Below are positions 1-7,913 of a stretch of 64,000 nt of DNA, in pieces. Position numbers and translations under genes: made by a program. The DNA is from Terasakiella pusilla DSM 6293 (lineage in GTDB: Bacteria; Pseudomonadota; Alphaproteobacteria; Rhodospirillales; Terasakiellaceae). Numbering within the stretch: position 1 is the stretch's first letter; each line of letters begins with the position of its first letter. Location of the stretch: assembly GCF_000688235.1 (NCBI RefSeq), contig NZ_JHYO01000006.1, positions 103,455 to 167,454 on the forward strand, written 5' to 3'. The notes under the pieces are model-generated. The model was given only the letters and a program-made list of their open reading frames with translations, made no database searches and was not told the DNA's origin.

Positions 1-212
1 GCCTTCAATTTGGCGGGAACACCAGCTTTGCGGAAATATTTTTGTGCCAAGACATCACATGCGACCTGTGACCAGCTTTCCGGCACGTCAATGTTGTTGG
101 CTTGAAAGACGATAGACCCATCCGGGTTGCGGATTTCACTGATTGCTTTTCTGAATACGATAGTCGCGTATGGAGATTGATCTGCCTGCGTGAAATGACG
201 ATGAATACGCAT
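1..212 (-). CDS. nrdJ: Adenosylcobalamin-dependent (class II) ribonucleotide reductase, N-terminal fragment
   Basis: The gene runs off the left edge; only the first 70 codons are present, reading from an ATG at 212 on the minus strand. The translation starts MRIHRHFTQ and contains SPYATIVFRKA, SEIRNPDGS and VACDVLAQKYFRKAG, which I recognise as the conserved N-terminus of alphaproteobacterial B12-dependent ribonucleotide reductases. The full protein usually exceeds 1,000 residues, so almost all of the gene, including the active site, lies outside. Class II enzymes make deoxynucleoside triphosphates or diphosphates with adenosylcobalamin as radical source, independently of oxygen. The assignment rests on remembered similarity of this N-terminus, not on a search. 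Confidence 0.85.
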   Translation of the reverse strand, partial: MRIHRHFTQADQSPYATIVFRKAISEIRNPDGSIVFQANNIDVPESWSQVACDVLAQKYFRKAGVPAKLK

Positions 213-854
213 AGTGCCCCTACATGCCTCTTACTTAAATAATTAGAGATACAAACAACGAATAGTTTTTTTTATTATGGCCCTCACCTTTGATCACGCG
301 CACAGCTATATAAAGGGGGCGCAAGAACCTCAAGGGCACAAGATGTAGAGCATTTTCGATCGATCTTTGCAACTACTACCAAAGTATAATTTTGTTTCTT
401 TGGGAAACAGACAGAATGGGAAAGTAAGCGACTCTGCCGATTCCATAACGATGCAGATGCTGAAAAAAATTTATATTAAAAAAACGCTTGAAACGGTCTT
501 TGTTTGCCGATGATGCCGCAACCCTTTGTGTTGCCTTGATCTTGTGCCTACCAAGTTTAGTGTGTCTTTTGTCGATCTTGTTAAGTCTAGGAAAAACCTA
601 AAGAGAATCCGGCTGAGGGCTAAAAAATGCATAAAAATTAGGCAGGACACATATTTTTTTGGGTTAAGAATCGGCAGTGCGTTATATGTCTTTAGGATAG
701 GTGTTAATTAATTTTAAATTGCTCTTGGGATACGGTCACCGGATGGTGTAAAAATAGGTATAAATATAAGCATTTAAGCCGGGAGCCGATTGGACCAGTT
801 TGCTTTAACCTTAAGAAAGGAAGGCGAGCAGGGGTGATCGTGTTATAAAACAAA
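213..854. other. Long intergenic region between divergent nrdJ and the EAL-protein gene
   Basis: About 640 bases without a convincing gene, AT-richer than its surroundings. It must hold the promoters of nrdJ (leftward) and of the GGDEF/EAL gene (rightward). An open frame of 61 codons at 526-711 has no ribosome-binding site and an implausible composition. A sequence resembling one NrdR box (core tatata, around 301-314) lies about 90 bases upstream of nrdJ, but no second phased box is visible. I see no tRNA, riboswitch or strong terminator. Confidence 0.5.
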
Positions 855-2921
855 GTGACAAATAAAACGCATAGCCAAAAAAGTGTGTTTGAGGGAATGG
901 TCTATGGGTTGCACGAAGCGGCAATCCTGACCGATGGGGCACACAAGGTATTGGCGGCTAATCAGCAGGCTTTGGACTTTTTGTCTGTGGCTGACGAACA
1001 GGCGCTCAGAGATCAGGATGTCGGACAGTTTCTAAATAAAGCGAGTGCAGGTTGGCCCTGTGCTGCTCAACAGAAACATCTTGTTACCCTTCAAACCAAT
1101 GATCAGCCTTTGAAAGAGGCCGAGCTGTTTTTGAGCAAGTTTCAAACTCAGCAGGGGGATTTTTATGTTGGCGTCATGCAGGACGTAACGTTGGTGCGTC
1201 AGTTGAAAGACCGTCTGGAAAAAGCTGAAAACCGGCTTGATGACATGATGGGGAATTTACCCGTTACACTTTTTCAGATGGAACTTAAGCCAAATGGTAT
1301 TCTTAAGTTTCCTTACATCAGTAAAGAGATCGCTAACCTGACAGGTGTGGATCGTGATGGCTTTCGGGATAATCCGGATAAGCTGTTTTCTATGATGCGC
1401 CCGTCCGATCAGGTGCAGCTTTGGCGGAAGTTGAAAAAGGCGGCCCGAAAAGGCATCTCTCTTGACGAAGAATTGTGTCTGAAACTGTCCGACTCTGTGA
1501 CGCTTTGGCTGCGACTTTTTGCGAATATTCGAAAAGATACGACGGGTTCGACCATTTGGGATGGCGCGGTCATTGATATTACGGGGCAGCACCTGTTGGA
1601 TGAACGGTTGCACTATCTTGCCTATCACGATGAAACCACGCAAATGCCAAACCGTTTGGCTTTGGAGGAGCATCTCGCGGCTTTATTTGCCGAGAAGAAG
1701 GACTCTACGTTTGCGGTGATGGCATTGGCTGTGGACCGCCTTGAATTGGTAAATGAGACGTTGGGGGGTGAGACCGCCAATCATTTGCTGGAAACCATCG
1801 CCAATCACTTAAAAGACGCCTTATCCTGTGAAAATGTATTTCTGGCGCATTTACGTGCCGATGTCTTTTGTATTGTCATGCCACAGGCTGAAGATGACCG
1901 CGACGTTGCGGCCCTGGCTGAAGGTTTGTTAAAGACGATGAAAATTCCGTTCGCCGTGGGGACGCGTCGTTTGGATGTGAGCGTTAGTATGGGGATCAGC
2001 TTGTCTTACCGGGATGGGGATTGCCCGGAAAGTCTGTTGATGAATGCGGATGCGGCTTTACGGCGGGCGTTGCAGACCACGCCCGGCGGCTATCGCTTTT
2101 ATGTTGAGGAAATGAATACCCGTGCGTTGCGGGTGTTAGCGTATGAAAATCGCTTGCGCAAAGGCATCAAAAACAAAGAATTTCTGCCCTTTTTTCAACC
2201 CCTTATTGATGTCAAATCCGGCAAAATTGCAGGTATGGAAGCTCTTGTTCGTTGGCAGCACCCCAGATTAGGGTTGGTTAGCCCCGCGGAGTTTATTCCC
2301 GTTGCGGAAGAGGCTGGCTTGATCGGGGAACTTTGTCATCAGGTGTTGATGGAGACCTGTTTGACTGCGAAAAGGTGGCTTGACGCAGGATTTGATCCGG
2401 TGCCTTTGGCGGTCAATATTTCATGGCGGCAGTTTGCCCAACCTGAACGGTTGATGATGCTGATGAGCGAAGTTTTAAAAGAAACGGGGTTACCGCCAGA
2501 AATGCTGGAGCTGGAATTGACGGAAAGCTCGGTTATGGAAGAACCCGATTCTGCCATTCGAACGTTGAATGATCTACGTGACTTTGGGGTGATGGCCTCA
2601 ATTGATGATTTTGGGACGGGGTATTCTTCCCTGTCTTATTTAAAGCGCTTGCCGATTTCCAAGCTCAAGATTGATCGTGCCTTTATCCATGAGGTGAACG
2701 AGAATGAGCGTGATGCGGCAATCGTCGATGCTATCATCAGGCTGGCCCGTGCCTTGGGGTTGAAGACGGTTGCGGAAGGGATCGAAACGCCGGAGCAGCT
2801 GGCGTATATTCGTGAACAAGGCTGTGATTTGGCGCAAGGTTTTTATTTTAGTAAACCTCTCCCTGCTCATGAAATGGAAAAACTGCTGGAGCAAAACCGT
2901 CTTTCGCTGTTGGATGAATGA
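855..2921 (+). CDS. PAS-(degenerate GGDEF)-EAL cyclic-di-GMP phosphodiesterase candidate
   Basis: 688 residues, no transmembrane segments. Two PAS-like regions (about 1-115 and 125-250) precede a GGDEF-type domain (about 255-420) and a C-terminal EAL domain (about 435-680). The GGDEF signature reads LRADVF, so the diguanylate cyclase loop is lost. The EAL domain keeps MEALVRWQ, DDFGTGYSS and KIDRAFI, the metal- and substrate-binding motifs of active phosphodiesterases. Inference: a soluble sensor that degrades cyclic di-GMP, with the GGDEF half possibly a GTP-binding regulatory module. The start is GTG at 855 without a clear Shine-Dalgarno; an ATG at 897 is an alternative. It appears monocistronic. 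Confidence 0.88.
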   Translation: MTNKTHSQKSVFEGMVYGLHEAAILTDGAHKVLAANQQALDFLSVADEQALRDQDVGQFLNKASAGWPCAAQQKHLVTLQTNDQPLKEAELFLSKFQTQQGDFYVGVMQDVTLVRQLKDRLEKAENRLDDMMGNLPVTLFQMELKPNGILKFPYISKEIANLTGVDRDGFRDNPDKLFSMMRPSDQVQLWRKLKKAARKGISLDEELCLKLSDSVTLWLRLFANIRKDTTGSTIWDGAVIDITGQHLLDERLHYLAYHDETTQMPNRLALEEHLAALFAEKKDSTFAVMALAVDRLELVNETLGGETANHLLETIANHLKDALSCENVFLAHLRADVFCIVMPQAEDDRDVAALAEGLLKTMKIPFAVGTRRLDVSVSMGISLSYRDGDCPESLLMNADAALRRALQTTPGGYRFYVEEMNTRALRVLAYENRLRKGIKNKEFLPFFQPLIDVKSGKIAGMEALVRWQHPRLGLVSPAEFIPVAEEAGLIGELCHQVLMETCLTAKRWLDAGFDPVPLAVNISWRQFAQPERLMMLMSEVLKETGLPPEMLELELTESSVMEEPDSAIRTLNDLRDFGVMASIDDFGTGYSSLSYLKRLPISKLKIDRAFIHEVNENERDAAIVDAIIRLARALGLKTVAEGIETPEQLAYIREQGCDLAQGFYFSKPLPAHEMEKLLEQNRLSLLDE

Positions 2922-3022
2922 AGAAATCTTTGTCTTTTTAAAAAGACTTCCTTATAAATGGTCCAGCACATGATCTGTGCATCCATTTTACTGTTATTGC
3001 CTTAGGGCTCTGGAGTTTTGTT

Positions 3023-3376
3023 ATGACGATTGGCACGCGCGTTTATACTTGGTTGAACGGCACATTGGTCGGCACCGATGAGTTTGGAAACAAATACTAT
3101 CGCAACAAGAAAAAACTTCAGGGACGTGAGCGCCGTTGGGTCCTTTACAGAGGGATCGCTGAAGCTTCTAAAGTTCCGGCAGAATGGCACGCTTGGCTGC
3201 ATCATACGGTTGCTGACCCGTTGACGGAAGAAGCGACCCAAGCGAAAGACTGGCAAAAAGAACATCTGCCTAACCTGACGGGCACGGCTTATGCCTATTA
3301 CCCCAAAGGGGATGCGCGCCACGGGAACGAGCGTCCGCGCGCAACAGGTGACTATCAGGCGTGGCAGCCTGAATAA
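3023..3376 (+). CDS. NDUFA12-family complex I accessory subunit
   Basis: 117 residues matching the NDUFA12/B17.2 family: the N-terminal pattern LVGTDEFGNKYY, then RRWVLYRG and VPAEWHAWLHH, followed by a variable tail with YYPKGDARHG and YQAWQPE. In mitochondria this supernumerary subunit sits on the peripheral arm of NADH:ubiquinone oxidoreductase; alphaproteobacteria carry a homologue presumed to join their own complex I. It is not with the nuo genes here but beside mlaD and DUF2155, an arrangement common in alphaproteobacteria. The ATG at 3023 is preceded by a weak ribosome-binding site (CTCTGGAG region). A small TTCG-loop hairpin follows the stop at 3391-3404. Confidence 0.92.
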   Translation: MTIGTRVYTWLNGTLVGTDEFGNKYYRNKKKLQGRERRWVLYRGIAEASKVPAEWHAWLHHTVADPLTEEATQAKDWQKEHLPNLTGTAYAYYPKGDARHGNERPRATGDYQAWQPE

Positions 3377-3414
3377 GCAATTGAATTTTCAGAGGTTCGC
3401 CTCTAAAATCGGTC

Positions 3415-3437
3415 GGGCGCCCTTTGGCGCCCGTTTC
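3415..3437 (+). terminator. Hairpin after NDUFA12 gene
   Basis: GGGCGCC pairs with GGCGCCC around a short CTTT-type loop, followed by GTTTCTG. The U-run is poor, so termination may be partial. It lies between the NDUFA12 gene and the first mlaD gene. Confidence 0.55.
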
Positions 3438-3460
3438 TGTAGATAATGGAGTTGTCAGCC

Positions 3461-3928
3461 GTGTATTCATCACGCCGGGAAAAGATTGTGGGAGGATTGA
3501 CCTTTAGTGGTTTAATTCTCGCTATTTTTCTGTCCTATGGACAGCCTGAAACGGACCTGAATGATGATGGCTCTTACAAAATAGAAGCCACATTCAGTCG
3601 CGTTGATGGATTGGATGAAGATGCCGAGGTCCGCATGGGGGGGGTTCCCATCGGGCAGGTGATCGGTGCTCGACTGAATGACAATTACCGTGCGGTGGTG
3701 ACGATGCGCATTTCCCCGGATGTGGGATTGCCGGTGGACACATCTGCAGCGATTCATACAGATGGCCTGTTTGGCACCAAGTTTATTGAACTGGAACCCG
3801 GCGGGGATGAAGTGATGATGACGAATGGCAGCGTCATTGATATGACGCAAAGTTCTGTCATTGTTGAAGAGTTGCTGGAATTAATCATTTCACAAGGTAA
3901 ATCCAAACGTGCCGACGCGGCGCAATAG
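3461..3928 (+). CDS. mlaD: MlaD-family MCE-domain lipid-transport protein (first copy)
   Basis: One N-terminal membrane anchor (GGLTFSGLILAIFLSYG) is followed by a single MCE domain: IEATFSRVDGL, VRMGGVPIGQV, LPVDTSAAIHTDGLFGTKFIELEPGG. MCE proteins of this size form periplasmic hexameric rings that bind phospholipids for Mla-type transport between inner and outer membranes. I prefer the GTG at 3461 because GGAG lies 9 bases upstream; an ATG at 3446 would add five residues but has no ribosome-binding site. A second MlaD gene follows after 15 bases. No mlaE, mlaF or mlaB gene is nearby, so the ATPase and permease partners must be elsewhere. Confidence 0.9.
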   Translation: MYSSRREKIVGGLTFSGLILAIFLSYGQPETDLNDDGSYKIEATFSRVDGLDEDAEVRMGGVPIGQVIGARLNDNYRAVVTMRISPDVGLPVDTSAAIHTDGLFGTKFIELEPGGDEVMMTNGSVIDMTQSSVIVEELLELIISQGKSKRADAAQ

Positions 3929-3943
3929 GTGAGGTAGAGTCGG

Positions 3944-4405
3944 ATGATGGGAAAAAGCTTACTGGAAACCGTGATGGGACTTGTGGTCCTTATTGTAGCG
4001 ATTGGTTTCTTGTTTACAGCGGTCAACACAGCGCAGATTTCTGCGGTGCAAGGCTATGAAGTCGAAGCGGCCTTTCTCAAGGTCGGCGGGCTGCAAAAAG
4101 GCAGTGACGTGCGTATGAACGGTATCAAGATTGGGACAGTTCAGGACAGTCGCCTGGATCCTGTGACTTATGATGCCGTTGTGTCCATGACTATTCGTCC
4201 TGACTTGAAATTGCCATCTGACACGGTTGCCTCCATTGTGAGTGGTGGCCTGATCGGTGGCAAATATGTACGACTGGAACCGGGGGCGGATCGTGAAAAC
4301 TTCCTCGCAGCAGGTGGCCGTATTGAAGTCACCAAAGACTTTAAATCCCTAGAAGATCAAGTCGGTGAAATTATCTTCTTGGCGACAGGCGGGGAAGGGA
4401 ACTGA
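3944..4405 (+). CDS. mlaD: MlaD-family MCE-domain lipid-transport protein (second copy)
   Basis: 153 residues with one N-terminal transmembrane helix (VMGLVVLIVAIGFLFTAV) and one MCE domain: VEAAFLKVGGL, VRMNGIKIGTV, LPSDTVASIVSGGLIGGKYVRLEPG. This copy is closer to canonical MlaD than its neighbour, with a C-terminal segment EDQVGEIIFLATG that in the family forms part of the hydrophobic pore. The start is an ATG pair at 3944/3947 behind GAGGTAGAG. Its stop overlaps the ATG of the DUF2155 gene (TGATG), indicating translational coupling. The two copies are clearly diverged paralogues and may build mixed or alternative rings. Confidence 0.92.
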   Translation: MMGKSLLETVMGLVVLIVAIGFLFTAVNTAQISAVQGYEVEAAFLKVGGLQKGSDVRMNGIKIGTVQDSRLDPVTYDAVVSMTIRPDLKLPSDTVASIVSGGLIGGKYVRLEPGADRENFLAAGGRIEVTKDFKSLEDQVGEIIFLATGGEGN

Positions 4406-4815
4406 TGATGCGCACTAAAGCGGCTTTGTTCGTCGGTGCTTTGATGATGCTGCCAACGACTGGTCAGGCTGACCCTTACGACATGGTTGTGTTGCAAGGC
4501 TTGGACAAAGTCACGGCGCGGGTGTCTCGTCTGGAAGCGCCGGTTGGTGAGTTTATTCGGTTTGGTACGCTTGAGATTGTGGCGCGGACCTGTGATAAGC
4601 GCCCCCCGACCGAAACACCGGAGAGTGCGGCTTTTCTGGATATCACCGAGTCAAAACCCGGTGATCCACCAACTGAAGTTTTTCGCGGCTGGATGTTTGC
4701 TTCCAGTCCGGCCCTAAACCCGATGGAACATCCGGTTTACGATGTTTGGGTTCTGGATTGTATAAACATGGCTTCCAACTCTGAAGAAAGTTCTTCTTCG
4801 GTTGGGTCTGAATAG
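4405..4815 (+). CDS. DUF2155 periplasmic protein
   Basis: 136 residues with a signal peptide (cleavage likely after TTGQA, near residue 22). The core has [70 protein letters not shown], the pattern of the DUF2155 family found next to aat and mlaD in alphaproteobacteria. Two conserved cysteines could form a disulfide in the periplasm. Function is unknown; the coupling to mlaD suggests an envelope role. The gene is odd in that its last 79 bases overlap the 3' end of aat on the other strand; the overlap encodes a Ser/Glu-rich tail beyond the conserved VYDVWVLDC. Confidence 0.88.
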   Translation: MMRTKAALFVGALMMLPTTGQADPYDMVVLQGLDKVTARVSRLEAPVGEFIRFGTLEIVARTCDKRPPTETPESAAFLDITESKPGDPPTEVFRGWMFASSPALNPMEHPVYDVWVLDCINMASNSEESSSSVGSE

Positions 4816-5420
4816 AAAGCCGCTGTGACGACCTGCAAGGCTTCGTCCAACAAAAGATGATAGGTCCGTCTGGGGACTTCAATGGCCCCAAGGCTGGCAA
4901 GGTGGTCCGTCACAAATTGGGTATCGAGCAAGCAATAGCCAGACAGGCGTAGACGGGCGATCAGATGGGCAAGGGCAACTTTGGACGCATTGGATCGCCG
5001 AGAGAACATACTTTCCCCAAAGAAAGCGGCACCTAAAGAAACGCCATATAGGCCACCGACAAGTTCGTCGTTCTGCCAGCATTCAATACAATGGGCGCAT
5101 CCCATTTCAAACAATTCATTATAGAGGCGAAAGACGTCTTCGTTCATCCATGTATCTGGGCGGTCTTGCGTGCTTTCCGCACATTTTTCCATCACGGCAT
5201 TGAAGTTTTGATCAACGCGGATTTCAAACTTGTTTTGCCGCACGGTTTTATAGAGGGATTTGGAGAATTTAAATCCGTTTAAAGGAAAAATACCGCGCTC
5301 TTCCGGGTCTACCCAGAAAAGGTCGTTCGAGTCACGGGTTTCAGCCATGGGAAACACACCTGCAGCGTAGGCGCGCAGCAGGGTTTCAGCTGTAATGACA
5401 TATCTTTCGCTTCTATCCAT
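4737..5420 (-). CDS. aat: Leucyl/phenylalanyl-tRNA-protein transferase
   Basis: 227 residues. The N-terminal [27 protein letters not shown], then [30 protein letters not shown] and [16 protein letters not shown] are family signatures. The enzyme moves Leu or Phe from aminoacyl-tRNA to N-terminal Lys or Arg of proteins, marking them for ClpS/ClpAP degradation (N-degron pathway). It lies downstream of aroQ-accB-accC on the same strand but is separated by a strong terminator at 5461-5488, so it probably has its own promoter in the short gap or depends on readthrough. Its 3' end overlaps the convergent DUF2155 gene by 79 bases. Confidence 0.97.
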   Translation of the reverse strand: MDRSERYVITAETLLRAYAAGVFPMAETRDSNDLFWVDPEERGIFPLNGFKFSKSLYKTVRQNKFEIRVDQNFNAVMEKCAESTQDRPDTWMNEDVFRLYNELFEMGCAHCIECWQNDELVGGLYGVSLGAAFFGESMFSRRSNASKVALAHLIARLRLSGYCLLDTQFVTDHLASLGAIEVPRRTYHLLLDEALQVVTAAFYSDPTEEELSSELEAMFIQSRTQTS

Positions 5421-5460
5421 ATTTCAAATATAAGGAGAAGAAGATCAGAAGGGAAGGCAG

Positions 5461-5488
5461 AAAAAAGCCCCCATTTTCATGGAGGCTC
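5461..5488 (-). terminator. Rho-independent terminator of aroQ-accB-accC
   Basis: Read on the minus strand, AGCCTCCAT pairs with ATGGGGGCT around a GAAA tetraloop and is followed by a run of six T. It begins a few bases after the accC stop codon. Confidence 0.9.
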
Positions 5489-5495
5489 TTTTTGT

Positions 5496-6839
5496 TTAGT
5501 TATCTATGCCGACGAATTTTTCCAGCCATTTGATATCGTAATCCCCGTTGATAAAGTCGGGGTTATCCAACAGCTTTTGGTGCAGCGGAATGGAGGTTTT
5601 GATGCCGCCGATGACGTATTCGCCAAGGGCGCGTCTGAGACGCATCAAACATTCATTCCGGTTGCTGCCGTGGACGATCAGTTTGGCAATCATGCTGTCG
5701 TAATGCGGCGGGACTTTGTAGCCCGCATAGAGCGCAGAATCGACACGAACGCTCAGGCCGCCAGGGGCATGATAATCGGTGATCTGGCCGGGACAAGGCA
5801 TAAAGTTTTCCGGGTCTTCGGCATTGATACGACATTCGATGGAGTGACCGTTAAACTTGATGTCATCCTGTGTCATGCCAAGCGGCGCACCGGAGGCAAC
5901 ACGGATTTGTTCGCGTGCCAGATCCAGACCGGAAATCATTTCCGTGATCGGGTGTTCCACCTGCAAACGAGTGTTCATTTCAATGAAGAAGAATTCGCCA
6001 TGTTCGTAGAGGAATTCTACGGTCCCGACACCACGATACTTCATCTTACGCATGGCATCGGCAACAGTTTCACCGATTTGTTTGCGCTGAGAGTCGTTCA
6101 GGGCCGGAGATGGAGCTTCTTCAAGGACCTTTTGGTTACGACGCTGTAAGGAGCAATCGCGCTCACCCACATGGACAGCATTGCCGTGGGTATCACACAA
6201 AACCTGAATTTCAATGTGGCGCGGGTTGGTCAGGAATTTTTCAATGTAAACATCCGCGTTGCCGAAAGCTGCCAGAGCTTCGGTACGGGCTGTTTTCCAG
6301 TTCACTTCCATTTCACCAGCATGGCGGACCAGCTGCATACCGCGACCGCCGCCGCCGGCTGTCGCTTTTACGATAACCGGATAGCCGAACTCTTCGCCGA
6401 TTTCCAGGGCTTCCGCGACCGAGTCAACCGAACCCTTGGAGCCGGGAACAACAGGCATGCCTGTTTCTTCCGCAATGCGTTTGGCGGTGATTTTATCGCC
6501 CATCATGCGGATATGTTCCGGTGTTGGACCGATAAAGGTAAAGCCGTGTTCTTCAACCATTTCGGCGAACTGGGCATTTTCAGACAGGAAGCCGTAGCCG
6601 GGGTGGATGGCATCCGCACCGGTGATGGTTGCCGCAGACAGAATGGACTGAATGTTCAGATAGCTGTCTTTGGATGGGGCTGGCCCGATACAAACAGCTT
6701 CGTCAGCCAAGCGAACGTGCATCGCATCAGTATCAGCCGTCGAGTGTACTGCCACCGTCGAAATGCCCATTTCCTTACAGGCACGGTGGATGCGAAGGGC
6801 AATCTCACCACGGTTGGCAATCAGGACTTTTTCAAACAT
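5496..6839 (-). CDS. accC: Acetyl-CoA carboxylase, biotin carboxylase subunit
   Basis: 447 residues, full length for AccC. It begins [23 protein letters not shown], with the ATP-grasp region [14 protein letters not shown], the biotin carboxylase signature [18 protein letters not shown] and the C-terminal ECRINAEDP. It carboxylates biotin on AccB with ATP and bicarbonate, the first half-reaction of malonyl-CoA synthesis for fatty acids. It starts 11 bases after the accB stop and ends just before a strong terminator, so it closes the aroQ-accB-accC operon. Confidence 0.98.
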   Translation of the reverse strand: MFEKVLIANRGEIALRIHRACKEMGISTVAVHSTADTDAMHVRLADEAVCIGPAPSKDSYLNIQSILSAATITGADAIHPGYGFLSENAQFAEMVEEHGFTFIGPTPEHIRMMGDKITAKRIAEETGMPVVPGSKGSVDSVAEALEIGEEFGYPVIVKATAGGGGRGMQLVRHAGEMEVNWKTARTEALAAFGNADVYIEKFLTNPRHIEIQVLCDTHGNAVHVGERDCSLQRRNQKVLEEAPSPALNDSQRKQIGETVADAMRKMKYRGVGTVEFLYEHGEFFFIEMNTRLQVEHPITEMISGLDLAREQIRVASGAPLGMTQDDIKFNGHSIECRINAEDPENFMPCPGQITDYHAPGGLSVRVDSALYAGYKVPPHYDSMIAKLIVHGSNRNECLMRLRRALGEYVIGGIKTSIPLHQKLLDNPDFINGDYDIKWLEKFVGIDN

Positions 6840-6850
6840 GGAGTATCCGA

Positions 6851-7294
6851 TTATTCAATGATGAACAGGGGGTCGCCAAATTCAACGGGTGAACCGGAAT
6901 TGACGAGGATGCGTGTAACCTTACCGGCTTTTGGTGCATGGATCGGGTTGAAGACTTTCATTGCTTCGATCAGGCAGAGTGTTGCACCTTCAGCGACGCT
7001 GTCGCCAACATTTACAAACTGTGGAGAGTCCGGATCCGGGGACAGGTAAGCCACACCAACCATCGGGGACGGTACAGCGCCCGGGTGGTTTGCGTCGTCA
7101 CCAGCGGTCGGTGCAGCAGCAGGGGCGGCTGATACAGCAGCAGGTGCAACTGCGGCCGCGGCGTTTACCGTCACGTTTTTAGCAACACGAACATGCCAGT
7201 CGTCCTGACCATATTCGATTTCACTCAGACCTGTGTCGTTCAGTAATTCTGCCAGTTCGCGAACCAGTTCGCTATTGAATTTGTCGTTAGCCAT
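6851..7294 (-). CDS. accB: Acetyl-CoA carboxylase, biotin carboxyl carrier protein
   Basis: 147 residues from the ATG at 7294 ([18 protein letters not shown]); the frame stays open further upstream, but that extension has no family similarity and runs into aroQ. An N-terminal helical segment is followed by an Ala/Pro-rich linker (about 55-80) and the biotinyl domain, with the biotin-accepting lysine in EAMKVFNPI and the swinging-domain sequence [16 protein letters not shown]. It carries biotin between AccC and the carboxyltransferase. It sits between aroQ and accC as in most alphaproteobacteria. Confidence 0.97.
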   Translation of the reverse strand: MANDKFNSELVRELAELLNDTGLSEIEYGQDDWHVRVAKNVTVNAAAAVAPAAVSAAPAAAPTAGDDANHPGAVPSPMVGVAYLSPDPDSPQFVNVGDSVAEGATLCLIEAMKVFNPIHAPKAGKVTRILVNSGSPVEFGDPLFIIE

Positions 7295-7313
7295 TATAAA
7301 GGATTCTCTTATA

Positions 7314-7757
7314 TCAGCGACTTGAGAGGATGCGTGAGATTGCCTGCAACGCCAGTTCGTAGCCTTGGACCCCAAGACCGCAAATCACACCTGTCGCCGT
7401 TTTGGAGACATAGGACGTGTGCCGGAATTCTTCACGCTTGTGAATGTTGGATAGATGTACTTCGATAACGGGTTTGTCTGCAGCCTGCAGGGCATCCAGA
7501 ATTGCAACGGATGTGTGTGTGTAGGCTGCGGGATTGATAATGATTGCGTCAAACAATTCGCGCGCTTCTTGGATCCAGTCCACGAGAGTGCCTTCAGAGT
7601 TTGTTTGACGAAAATCAATGTCCACGCCCAATTCCCGTGCAAGGGACGCACAGAGGTCTTCCACATCTTTGAGAGTCTGGGAACCATAGATTTCAGGTTC
7701 ACGTTTCCCCAGAAGATTTAGGTTGGGACCATTTAGAATGAGAACTTTGTGGGACAT
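7314..7757 (-). CDS. aroQ: Type II 3-dehydroquinate dehydratase
   Basis: 147 residues from the ATG at 7757 ([25 protein letters not shown]), the usual length; an in-frame upstream start would add seven residues without support. Family motifs include the catalytic Tyr in [35 protein letters not shown], and [17 protein letters not shown]. It converts 3-dehydroquinate to 3-dehydroshikimate in the shikimate pathway. It is the first gene of the accBC operon and is divergent from thiSG, so its promoter lies in 7758-7913. Confidence 0.97.
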   Translation of the reverse strand: MSHKVLILNGPNLNLLGKREPEIYGSQTLKDVEDLCASLARELGVDIDFRQTNSEGTLVDWIQEARELFDAIIINPAAYTHTSVAILDALQAADKPVIEVHLSNIHKREEFRHTSYVSKTATGVICGLGVQGYELALQAISRILSSR

Positions 7758-7854
7758 ATTACTTATCAGTTTCCGCATTTACGTTATCTTGCGAAGCATT
7801 AGCATGCTTTATACCATGCCTTTCGCAGCATGCAATCTTTCTTTAATCGCGCTC

Positions 7855-7883
7855 TTGCACATAAAGTTTGCCTCGTCCATACT
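7855..7883 (+). promoter_or_regulatory. Predicted sigma70-type promoter of thiSG
   Basis: TTGCAC at 7855-7860 and CATACT at 7878-7883 are separated by 17 bases, and the transcript would start just ahead of the thiSG start codon at 7914, leaving a leader of about 20 bases. No THI-box riboswitch is visible in so short a leader. Confidence 0.4.
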
Positions 7884-7913
7884 CCGCGGCAAATTCCAGC
7901 CAGAGAGTAAGAA

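Noticed and set aside
301..314. Possible NrdR box upstream of nrdJ
   Set aside because: Only part of the consensus is matched and no second, helically phased box is seen.
526..711. 61-codon open frame in the nrdJ-EAL gap
   Set aside because: No ribosome-binding site, basic and low-complexity composition, no recognised similarity; most likely chance.
2932..2947. 16-base perfect palindrome GTCTTTTTAAAAAGAC after the EAL gene
   Set aside because: No loop, so it cannot form a normal terminator hairpin; may be chance in AT-rich DNA.
6171..7049. 292-codon open frame antisense to accC and accB
   Set aside because: Composition is that of an antisense shadow of two certain genes; no family match.
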